A stretch of 64,000 nucleotides of DNA from NCBI RefSeq assembly GCF_900142465.1, contig NZ_FRAX01000011.1:62001-126000 (forward strand), given 5' to 3'. Below are positions 43,901 to 55,900 of this stretch, one piece after another. The notes beneath the pieces were generated by a model. That model did no database searches. It was not told the DNA's origin and was given only the letters and a program-made list of their open reading frames with translations. The position numbers and the translations under genes are program-made. Numbering within the stretch: position 1 is the first letter of the stretch; every line of letters begins with the position of its first letter. The DNA is from Fibrobacter sp. UWH6 (GTDB taxonomy: Bacteria; Fibrobacterota; Fibrobacteria; Fibrobacterales; Fibrobacteraceae).

Positions 43901-46900
43901 CGGGCCCTGGAAGTTGAAACTGAGGGTGGCTTCTGTGTAGATGGTGGGCATATTATCAAAACCTTCGGCCATCTCGGAATTGCCCTTGAACGTCACGTAA
44001 GCATTGTCGCCGAATACGACGTCCTTGCCATCGCCCGATTCGATCAAGTCGTCATTTTTTTTGTCGATCGACATTTTGTCCAATTTTCCAGATTCCGCAT
44101 TCCTGACGAAATCAAAATCACGGGACTTGGTATTCAAGCCGCCCAAGATAACATTGTCGCCACCGCTAGTTTTAATAACATCGGAACCAGCGCTGCCGTC
44201 AACATTACGGCCAACGTTGTCTACAAGAAGTGCATCGCGATTGCGGTCTACGTATACCTCGCCACCATCGCCGACAATGACATCGTTACCCGAGCCGGTC
44301 GCAATCATGTCGGAATCCGTACCGCCAATGACAACGTTCTTGCCGTTTTGGGTCGTAATCGTGTCTATTGCACCGTGCGCGTCGGATGTCGATTGCACGT
44401 AGTTCAGGTAAGTCGTGGATGAATCACCATAAACATGGTCAACCACATCGCCAGAAGCATTCTTGACCACATCGCTACCGGCAAACTTGACTTCGCCATT
44501 GTCGCCGACAGCAACGTTATTTTCGCCGTTCAGATAAATTTCATCTGAACCAGCTCCACCAATAGCCACATTTTTGTCGCCATGAGCGGTAATTACATCG
44601 TTGCCGCCGACCGTTTCACTCACAGAATGGATGTACTTGGCGTCGCGCACCACGCCATCCGTCTGGAAGTAGTTCGACGCAGTCTTATCCGCAGGAGTCG
44701 TGTAATCAGCGGCATTCAGCTTCGCATCGTCTGTCTCGGAGTTTTCAATATCCAAGGAACCCAAACGCGTGACGATTTCGCTCTTCTCGTTCTCGTAAAC
44801 GATCTGGCCACGGTCGCCAATGGCGATAACATTGGTATTGACATCAATCGTATCATTGCCAACGCCACCAATCACGACCATGCCTTCGCGGGTCACCTTG
44901 GATTTTCCATCGGCATCAACATCGCCGACGGCATTTATCGTATCGTCACCGCCCTGGGCATTCACGACGAGCAGACCGTCACCATCATAGCCATTGGCCA
45001 AATACATCGCGACAATCGAAACATCCTGCGCAACAGGAGTCAGTTCTCGTTTGAGCAGAAGCGTTGTAACCGTCGTTTCATCATTATCTTCAAGGAACAC
45101 TTCGCGGCGCTGGATCGTTCCGTCGGAATATTCAACATTCAAGAACACACGGTTCTGAGCAAGCAGTCCACGATCCAGCTTATCATTGTTCTGGGCCACG
45201 ATTGCCTTCAGATTATCCGAGGTAACGCCATTACTGAACGTGAAGTCCGAAACACTGTACGCAATCACATTCTTCAAAGAACCCGAATACGTAGTCTTCG
45301 TCAAGCCGCTCAATGTGCCAAGTACAGTAGATTTTTCTCTGGCGTAACTATGCACATTGATGTTATCCTTACCAGCGCCGGTATTCACGACCGTAAATGT
45401 CTGGAACCCGTCTTCACGGTAAATCGTCTTGTTGATATCAACCTTATCGGCACCCGAACCAAGGTTGATTTCGCCGTATTCCATGTTGGCGAGATTGAAT
45501 TGACTCGTTGCAGTAGACGAAGCATCTTGATGTTCAAAACGCAACGAATGCTCATCGGAGTCACGCCATTCCGTATCGGCCTGTTTTACGACATCTTCTG
45601 TTTTTTGCAGAATCAATGCAGGGTCGACATCCTTTTCAATCATGCTATTATCGAACTTCGCAATTTCGCTCAAGGCATCGATATCGTTCTTGATGCCAGC
45701 ACGATTATTCTTGCGGTTATTTACAAAGATACGATCCTTGCTGTTGCCTTCATCGAACTTGGCCGCTTCTTCTTCGGCAGCTTTTCGTTCTGCAAGATCC
45801 GATTCCGAGATAACGTTCTTTTCGTCATTTGACGTTGTTAAACGATTGCCATCCGCATCGAGACCATCATAATGCAACATCGACGGGCCGTCAATGCCAA
45901 GGTCAGCTTCTCTACCCATGCCGTCTTCGTACAGGGCTCCCTTGATGTTCTCAATGGTGTCATCATCCAGCGCATCAAGGATTTCTGTCACAGAGGTCTC
46001 ATTGAAGGAATCCGGTTCATCAGAAATAGCAACCGCAGGGCGGTGCCAATCATCTGCCGACCATTCAATGGCAAAATTACCATGCAACACCACGGGTTTA
46101 GCACTGGATGTATCTACTCCGTCCTGAGGCATGGCGCAGATAATCAGCTGCGTTCCGGCCGTCCTGTAGAAGTAACGGCAGTTCTCCACATCCTTGTAAT
46201 CAGCCACCTTGCTTTCGGGACATACTATCGAATACCTGGAATCATCGTAAGCGTCAGTGATTTCGTCAAACGGAACAAAGCAGAGCAATTCCGTCATTCC
46301 CGTCGTACTGTACGCCATCTGGAGCACGCTTTCGTTTTCCACGTACACATGGTCAAATCTGTAGTTGATATACAGCTTGGTCCCGGCAGGAATCGAAGAA
46401 ACGCCAGAAACGCTCAAAGTATTCTCATAGGTTACTCCACCAAAGGAAAGTTTATTCAGATTAGATGCCGGTATGGAAACATATTCACCGTCGTTCATGT
46501 ACCAGCAGTCAATATTCTGTTTGTTCGGCAAAGCACGCAAACCCCAAACAACCTTGTTCCTTGTAACTTCTTCGGCAGTGAGGACATGCTCCTGCGTAAT
46601 GGAGAACTGGTTTTCGACCTTGTTCACCGGCCTATCGATATTGTATCCCACATACACATACGGAGTTTTTGCAGCATCCATCGCTGTTTTCACAGACGCC
46701 GGAACATCAACCGTCACCTGGAACTTGCCATTGTTCTCAACCACGTTAGCCGAGCCAAGAGGTATCTTTTGGCCATTAGCATAGTAGAAGCATTCAACGG
46801 TATTCCCATTAGGCGTTTCATTCAACAGCAATGTGAATTTTTCAGCCGTGAACTCTGCATCTTTCACTTCATGGACCTGTTTAATCAAGAACGATTGCTG

Positions 46901-49900
46901 CGCAGCATTTTCGTTCAAGAAGATAAGGGCATTCTTGCAATCCTTTATCAGTCTATCGCTCTTCGAGGAAGTCACTTTGTGCATCAACGCAAAGTAGTCA
47001 TTGCCTTCACGAACCTTATCACCAAGAACAACAAGATTAATATCTACAGCTTCATCGTACTTATGCGTTTCTCCAGCGCCATCAATAGTAAACTTGTATG
47101 TAATGGACTTTACATACTTATTATTAGCATCAACAAGCCAGATTCCATGGTCACCACGATTCAGGGATTCGGTCGTTTCGCCCGGCGCAAAGACCGTTAC
47201 CGAGACAACTTCTCCCTTTTCAGGTTCCTTGTCTAGGTGAATCTTGTATACGGACTTAACTACACCATTTTCGACAATGTAGTTCTTCGCGCAATCAAGA
47301 TCCGTATCATAATCAATCACGCCATTTGCGGGATCAGCGTCGCCGACAGTATTATTTTTCGGCACATCAAATTGTACACCAATGGCGTCAGAATTTTCAT
47401 TCTTGCTGTTGGAAACGATTACAGGCTTTTCAGCCGTTCCAATACCGCCATTGTAGAAACTGTCGTTGCCCTTATTGCCGTACAACTTGGTCACTTCATC
47501 TTTGGCAGTATCGAGCACATAGAACGAATCATCGCCGTCACCGCCGTAAACGTTCTTGTTCTCAATGCTTACGGCCTGCACATCTGTGCCATTGCAGAGA
47601 ACACGGCCCTGAGAAATGACAAAGTCATCATCACCATCGCTGCCGACAATGCTCATCTTGTCTACACCAGCGCCGCCAATCAGCGTTACCGGACCATTTT
47701 CAACAATCGACTTGCTTCCATCATTGTTGACTTTCTGGAACATGGCAACATTGAAGGTGTCGTTACCAAGGCCGCCAGAAAGTGATACGGCAGCCTCGTT
47801 ATGCAATACGTTAAACGTATCGTTGCCTTCGCCACCAACAATCGATGTCGAATGTTGTACGCCTGCGCTCAAGTAGCCCTGGGTCGTCTTGGTAGTCGTA
47901 AAGGCATCATTCGGCAACACATTGCTATGGTCCTTGTCAGTATTGCGTTCAGATTCAAACTGCTGCCCCACAGTTATGGTGTCGTTACCCGCACCGGCAT
48001 CAATGGAAATTGTAGACAAAGTTCCATCGATAGCAATCTTATCGTCACCGGCACCCGTATTGATCGCGATATTTTCAAGGCCCGTATCGCCGCCTCCGAC
48101 ATTCCAGAAGTTGACGCGTTCAATCTGCGCATCTTTTTTAGACGGGAGCTTCGCCACGAATCCGAGTCCAGCCGTAGAAGCACGGACCAGCATGTCGTCG
48201 GCCTCGACTGTACCGTCAATGGTCATGGAATCACCCTTGTCGGCAGTACCGGAATCCATCACGTTGGTAATGGCATGGTTCGAACCACCCATAATCTGGA
48301 TCTTGTAGGTATCGTCACCACCCTGGCCGTCAACAAAGTCATTGCCGTTACCAGCGAGAATAGTGTCGTTGCCACCTACGCCATTGAACTTGGCATCGGC
48401 CGTGATTCCGAAGTTTTTCGCAAAAGCAGTTATGCCGTAGCCAAACATAAGGTCCTGGTTTGCCTTTGCAATTTTATCGTCATCCGAGCCACTGAACGAG
48501 TTCTTGAACAGTTCCGATGCCCCAATTATAGCACCGTTATTGTCCTTCACGTAACCCGCCAAGCCGTTATCACCGAACACAAAATCGTTTCCGGCACCAC
48601 CGTCAAGCGTATCGTTACCGGCACCACCGTAAATGATATCTTCACCGTAGTCGCCGTTGATGGTATCGTTTCCGCCATCGCCGTCAATGAAGTCATTATC
48701 GGCTCCGCCACTGATAATGTCACTACCACCTTCAGAAGTGTTCGACCCATCATCGCCAAAGATGATATCGGAACCGTTACCGCCTTCGATTACATCGCTA
48801 CCATTTGTAACTTGAGTAGACGGCTCTTCTTCTGCCTGAGGTTCTGTACCTTCAGCTTCTGTAGCAGCCGTCGTCCCTGTCGTAGTGGCACCGGTTGTTG
48901 CAGCTGTTTGCGTTGCGCTCAAATCAACCTGAGGAGCGTCAAAGAGGGAGACTGCAACTTGAGCCAGTGCGTTAAGGGAAGCCACGTCCGTTTTAAAGCT
49001 ATTCTCAAAATTGAACAGGGCAATACGATTGACACTTTCAGAACTTACATTGCCATCAGCATCTGTGGTTGTCACCGTGTCACTGCCAAACAAGTCAGAA
49101 GTATCCTTCTTAATTTCTTCAGCAATGTATACATACGGCAATTCGCCCACAGCATCGTCTTCTCGCGCAATAACCATCGCTTCATCTGCAGGAGTATCAC
49201 CAAAGATGACATCTACGCCATCTTCACCGTAAATCTTATCATTGCCGGCACCACCGTAAATAACGTCGTTACCCTTGCCGCCATGGATTTCGTCATTTCC
49301 GTCGCCACCCTTGATGCGGTCAGAGCCGGCACCGCCAAAGATAAAGTCCGTCTTGCTGCTGCCGAGGATGACATCATTACCACCTTCGTCGTACAGATCT
49401 TCGTTCTTGGCATTAGTCAGGTTGTGCGATTCATCAAATTCAAAGTACGCAAAATCTCCATAAAGGTGATTTTCCGTCACATATAGGGTCCCTGTAACGT
49501 TTCCATCAGCATCCTTATTGTCGAATTTCGCATCAACGCCGCCGACAATCAAGTCACTACCGCCACCACCGACAATGTAGTTCTTGCCTCGTCCGCCAAC
49601 AATCACGTTGTTTCCGGGATTAGACGAATTCGGGTAAGCATTCACCAAGGCGACATACTCTTCATCACTAGACTCTTTTTTCTTGTATAGGACATCAGCA
49701 GTTTCGCCCAACAGAATGTTTGTACCGATATCTGCACCGCGAATAAAATCATCGCCAAGGCCGCCCATTACGAGTGCGTAACAAGTCGGGGCCAAATTCA
49801 GTCCACTCAAATCGATTTCGTCGTTACCGTCGCCACCCTCAATCACGAAGTTGAGCGAAGAATTACCGGTAATGGAGACTTTATCCTTTCCATCCTTAGC

Positions 49901-52900
49901 GTAAATATACACGCACTTGCCTGCTGCAAGGGTATAAGACGATTTAGTTGATACTTTATCAGCCGTTGTCATCGTAATGTCAACTGTTCCTCCAGAGCAG
50001 ACGATATCAACGGTATCATCTCCGTCGCTCAAGTCACCGTACACTCTTTTTTCGGCAAATTCACCGACGTTGACAACAAGGTTGCCTTCCTGCGTTGTGG
50101 CAACAATCGGCGAGCCTGTCCCCGTCTTGTCCGTATTGAACAGTTCCAAGGCACCACTCTTCCACAAGTCAAATTCCTTGCGGTAGAAGACTAGGTCGAG
50201 GTAAGCATAAGCACGGGCCTGCAACGTGACAGAGGCGTCAAAGATGGCGAACGGGCTATGCGCCAAACTATCCGCCAGTTCCGAGAGACGCAGTTTGCCA
50301 TCGTTATTCGGATCATCCAAATTCAGGTTCAAGTTGAGGTTCACACCGACATTGATGCCCGCACGCCCAGCAACGCTAGCTCCAGCCGTTATGCCGGAAT
50401 AGAAGATGACTTCGCTGACGTCCTTCCCGTTGGAGTCCAGGTCGTCGATAAAGAATCCATCAGCAAGCGCCCACAGGTCCTTGAAGCCCGTCTTTTTCCA
50501 AGAAATCAATCCGCGGGTATCGTAACCAAAGCTCAATTCAATTTTCGCGCCGAAATTGAGGCCGATGTCGGCGCAAAGCGGACCCACGATGGGGAAACTT
50601 TTGCTCCAGTCAAAGTCGAAGATGAGCGGACTCATGCGATATTCGACTAGAGAAACATCTTGACCGAACAACAGGTTTATGGCGGATTTCTTTATCGCAT
50701 CAGCCGAGATATTGCCCTTTGCATCTTGGAAGAGACCAAATCTCCATCCATAGGAATTACCATTCGCTGCTACCCTTTGTGAACCGAAAGCACTTGATAA
50801 AGAAGATGTAGCAGTCTTTAAGGCTGAATCCGTAATACCGGAAAGTCGACTCGTGAAATCACCCAACGGCAATTCCGCAGTGCCGGCAAGGAAATTTTGC
50901 ACTTTCGGGTCATTATACGTGGTAGAAGCAAAATTTAATGAGCCCAAGGAAATCGCGCCAAGATTAAGATTTCCGACTTTTTTTATCAGATTTGCTACCT
51001 GAACGATATCATCAATCATGCCCAATTCGAGTCCTTGGGAACTCCCGATAGACTTGATAAGGTTCAAGACAGTCATCTTGGAACCGCCCTTAGGCAAGCT
51101 ACTCAACACCGGGATTTCGGACTGCAAGAAGTCAATCAATGGCATTATCGGGTCAATGACCTTTTGAATCTTACTCAATATGGGTTGCAAAGTTTGCTTA
51201 GCAAACTTGCCCAAATCAAGGGTTATACCACTAAATTCTGCAAGCGTCAATTCACCAAACGGCTTACCAAATACTGCCTCCCAAGTCAAATGGAAAACCG
51301 TCCCAATCGTGGGGAAACCGATATCAATTTTATCATTATTAAAGCCAAGCGTCATGTCGACTTTAATATCAAGAGAACCTTCCAAATTGGTCTCTAGAGA
51401 CAACGCCGACGCAACATTATCCGCCTTAATTTTCGTATCTACAGACGAATCGGTGGTTTTATCTGAATCCGCATCTTTCGAATCTCTTTGCCCATCATTC
51501 AAATCAATACCGAACGTAATTTCGGAAAGCTTATCTTTACCAGTCTCTGCATCCTTCTCAAATGGGTTTGTACCACCAGGCAGCACATCCGCACTCATCT
51601 GCAAGAAGCCCAAAGCGCCATTTATCTTGAGCTCATTAGCCAGCACCCGCATCGTTATACAGATATCGTCACCGGACATCAAGTCTTGTTTTACAGTTGT
51701 ACCATTGACTACAGTTTCAACTTTCTTCGAGATTCCATCTGCGACGATGTTCACAGTCTTGCCATTTACCGTCTCCGAACCATCTTCATCGATTCCATTA
51801 GAAAGCATTATGTAAGCACCAGTCTGGGAAACACCAAAACCGATATACCATTCCCAACCCAATTCAAGGTCTACACCACCTTTCGACGACAGCCCGAGCC
51901 CAGGCATGCCCAAATCAAAGTCTGCATTTCCGCTAAGCGAATAGGACTGACCTAAGCGGAATCGCCATTCAATGCAATTTCCATCGTTCCTATATTGGAT
52001 ATACTGCGAACCATTATCTTCGAAGGACTGGTCAAATGCGGAGCCAGCCCACATCACTTTCTGCGTACTGGAAACTTCCTTTTTCAATGCTAGTAACAAG
52101 CCGGTTCTCTGCAATATAGCATAGAGTCTCTCAGCAACCACATGTTCATCAAGATTCTGCGAATTGTAGGCAAACTTGCGGAACGGTTCAATAAAGGCTT
52201 CATCCAAAGCAGTCAAGCAGTCTGCTGCGCCCACGATGGTATTGCCCACCAGCGGGATTTTGCGCATGCCGTCAGAGAGGAACGTCTTATTCAAGCCACT
52301 TTGCGCCTTACGCAGGGCAGCGCTCAAGGCATCAGCAACTAGACGAACTTGACCAAAAAGGTCAATCTTTTCCCAATTTGAGCCCAAATTGCTCATATCC
52401 AAGACAATACTACCTGTAGTATTATCTCCTAATTCAGCAGCAGATAAAGTTCCCGTGAATTTTCCCGGCTTTCGAATACCAACTTTTCCAGAAACCAAGT
52501 CATTCAACGCAAACGATCCATTATTCCCTGCATCACCTTTCCAGGCATCAACATCGCCCTCGTCATCCACAACACCCAATTTAATTTCACCAACACTTTG
52601 TCCTGCACATTCAACACGGAGAAGGCCGCCAATTTGGCAAACATCGGCATCATGCTTCCACTCATAGCTTGAGAAACTTCCCGCAGCAGCACTGCCGGAT
52701 GTGGCCGTATTACGATACGCCATTTTCTCATGAATTCGAACCGCGATATAGCTAGGATTCGAATCACTGCTAACCACCTTCAGCAAGGACGCGCTCATGC
52801 CGCCAAGGGCCACGCTCAAATCAAATGAGAGAGGTTTACCCATCAACGTCACATCAATTGAAACACTCGAGTCTTCTTGTAAAATGGGATCCCCCAAAGC

Positions 52901-55900
52901 CGACCCGTTTACCGACATAGAATAATTGAACCGCGTATCAATACTGCCATTCAAATAGACTTCCGCCAAGCCACCCACATTCGTAGGCCTTGCGCCTTCG
53001 GCTGTTTCCATAATCGAGAAATTGTTGATAGAAACAACCTGGGATTTATATTCCTGTTTCCAGACAAAGCTGAAGTCAATAGACGAAGCATGGAAGGTAA
53101 AATAGAGCTTAGCCCCGAGCGCTTTATCTACGCGTTGATTCAGTTCCTGCAGCGTTGCAGGATGGCTCTTGGAAATATTATCAATAACATCGTTCAGCTT
53201 GTTGATTAACCCTAGCAACTCCGGAGCAGACTTCCCAAACAGCGGCAATTTTTGATTCAAAACAGCCAATATGGGATCAGTCGACGGCGTAGCCGATTCT
53301 CCATACGCAAGAATAGATTTTAGGACGTTCTCCTTGAGAGCCTTTGTCACCTTCTCTACAAGAGCCGACATATTTATAAGTTTTAAAGACGCTACAGAAG
53401 AGTTTTCTGTTTTAGAGATGTAACTGGGGTCCGGAATCAACGCACGACCCACAACAGTCGCATACAAATCCGCAGACATAACATGCTGTTTCACCGCATT
53501 TTGCGTAGCATCATCCACCAATAACCCTTCAGACAAATCCACGTTTAATGTATTCGTCGAAGTTGATGCATATGACCAATTTCCCAAAGTAAAATTGCTT
53601 GTAAAATCTGTATCTGCAGTATCGAGGGGTATTTCCGTCACATCACCAATTAGATTGTTAGCAGTAAGCTTTCTTGTCGCTCGGATACCAACATTTCCTG
53701 TCACATCGACCCCAACCATCCCCAATCGGGCAGACGCGATATTACCATTGCTAGTTAATGTTTCATATATATCTAACGAAAAATTTGAAATCGTGATTTC
53801 TTTCTGACTCTGAGCATGCACCACCAAGAAAGAGTCAGAATCATTATCAACATTCCAGCCAAGAAGCTCAACCAAGGAGCAACCATTTAAATCCTCAACA
53901 GCGCCAGAGGAAGAGAATTTACCACCCGACACCACTAAACTCATGCCATTTACATCAACGCTACAAGAAGGCGCTTTCGTTGATAATATATTGTTACATT
54001 GCGTTTTTATCTCATCAAGAAGATTCCCTATTGTGGGATCTGATTTCGTCTTGAAGAAATTATATAAATCGATATCCACTTCAATATCAGTCGGTCCTCC
54101 AACATCAAATTTCATCTTCATACAATTTGTTGTAGAAGAGTAAGCCAAATTGTCAAAGCCTAAATCTTTATTTGACAAAGAGACACCAAAAGGAAGATCG
54201 TTCTCATTTGAAAAACCGATTTTCCCTTCCCAAGCAAAAGCTTTTATTCCATTGCCCAGCTTGGTCAACTCTCCGTTTATTACACTTACAACATCATCAA
54301 CCGTATAGCAATTCGCCAAGGTCTCTGCTTCCAAAAGAATATTTTGGGCCGCACCACCATTTATTGCAAATGCAAAACTCAAATCTGAATTAGATGTTTC
54401 AACCGGATGGGAACTTGAGAAGAGAATCTGTCTCTCTACTCCCGCCGAGCCCGAGAAAGGCAACCAAACGTCTGTCGGCGCAGAAGTGGAATTTTCTCCC
54501 GTTACGAGCACATTCTGTTCAGATTGACTATAAAAAACGATGACAGCATCTCCAAGTGATACTGCAGAGTAATCCGTAAGATTGGGATTCGACATCAGGA
54601 CTTCGTTTATTGCGGCAGCCCAATCAAAGTAGATGCCAGTTTCCTTGGGTTGAACGGTCTTGTTATCAACCGATAAAGATGTAATCATAGTCGTATCAAT
54701 CAGATATGCCTTGCAAAACTGTTGCGAGCTATTCACACACATTTTTCGGCTATTATCCGAAGCAAACAGCAAAGAGAATGTATTTGCAGTATCATCTGTC
54801 ACAATAGCAAATTTATCTACATCGCCATTCCCATCTTTATTTATTATCACACCAAATTTAGGACTAGTCCCAGCCCCTGTCGCAGGATAAGCCTTATTCA
54901 ATTCTCCAACGATAGACTGAATACCAGCTTCATCTAAAGAAGTGGTAGAAGGTATAGTAATATCCTTCTTCAAACTTCCATTCTCATACAAGGCAAACTT
55001 AATTTCCTCACCAACTGAGCTTGTCTTACTCAACGCCTTGTCAGCAACACAGACATTCTTAGCCCCTACAAGACCAGCAACCTTTTCAGCATCAACACCT
55101 ATACTTTTCAATTTGGCGCTGTTTCCGACGCTCCCCAGTTCATCCATCGGAATGTCGAAAGTCATTTTTAGATGAGATTGCGCACCAAGAGACAATGAAA
55201 CTTTCTCTATACCACCAAATGAGTTCGACAGAGATTTAAATAGAGCCTCACTAACGCTTGCCTCTAGATTTTGAGACGTAATCCATCCGTCATACTTTAG
55301 TTGACAGATATTTTTGCCCGATACATTCTTGAATTCGGCAGTTATAACGGGATAATCGAATCGCGACAACAATTCCTGGAAAGACTGAGGGGGAGTCTTG
55401 ACAAAAGTTGCGAAGTAATTTGATAGATACAGGAACGAAGATGCATTCTGGTCAATAAGCCCTTCAAAATCATTTTTCAATATTTCCGTTTCAGCATTCT
55501 GAAGCCACTTGGCTATCGCATTGAACTGTTTTAACACATCACCAATCCGCACATTTGCAAAATCAGGGATAAGTGCATTCTCGTCATTAACAGCAGAGCC
55601 CGCCGCATCCTGCCATACAGGCGCTTGCCCAACAGCAGTGTTGCCGATATACTTCAAATGATCTGTATCATCGACCGCAAAATTAGTCATCAGCGTCGCA
55701 ACACTTGCATAATTCTTGACTCTAAAATCAAGATCATATTCATAATTCGTAGCAATTGTGGAGTTGTTCTTTGAATCCGTTTGGAACGATCCTATTACAG
55801 TCAAGTCAGGTAACGAAACGGCACCACCATCGTTCCTTGATTCAAGGCCTAGAATACCGATATTTGCATCAGTATTCCCCAAATCCTGTTTGAAGTCAAA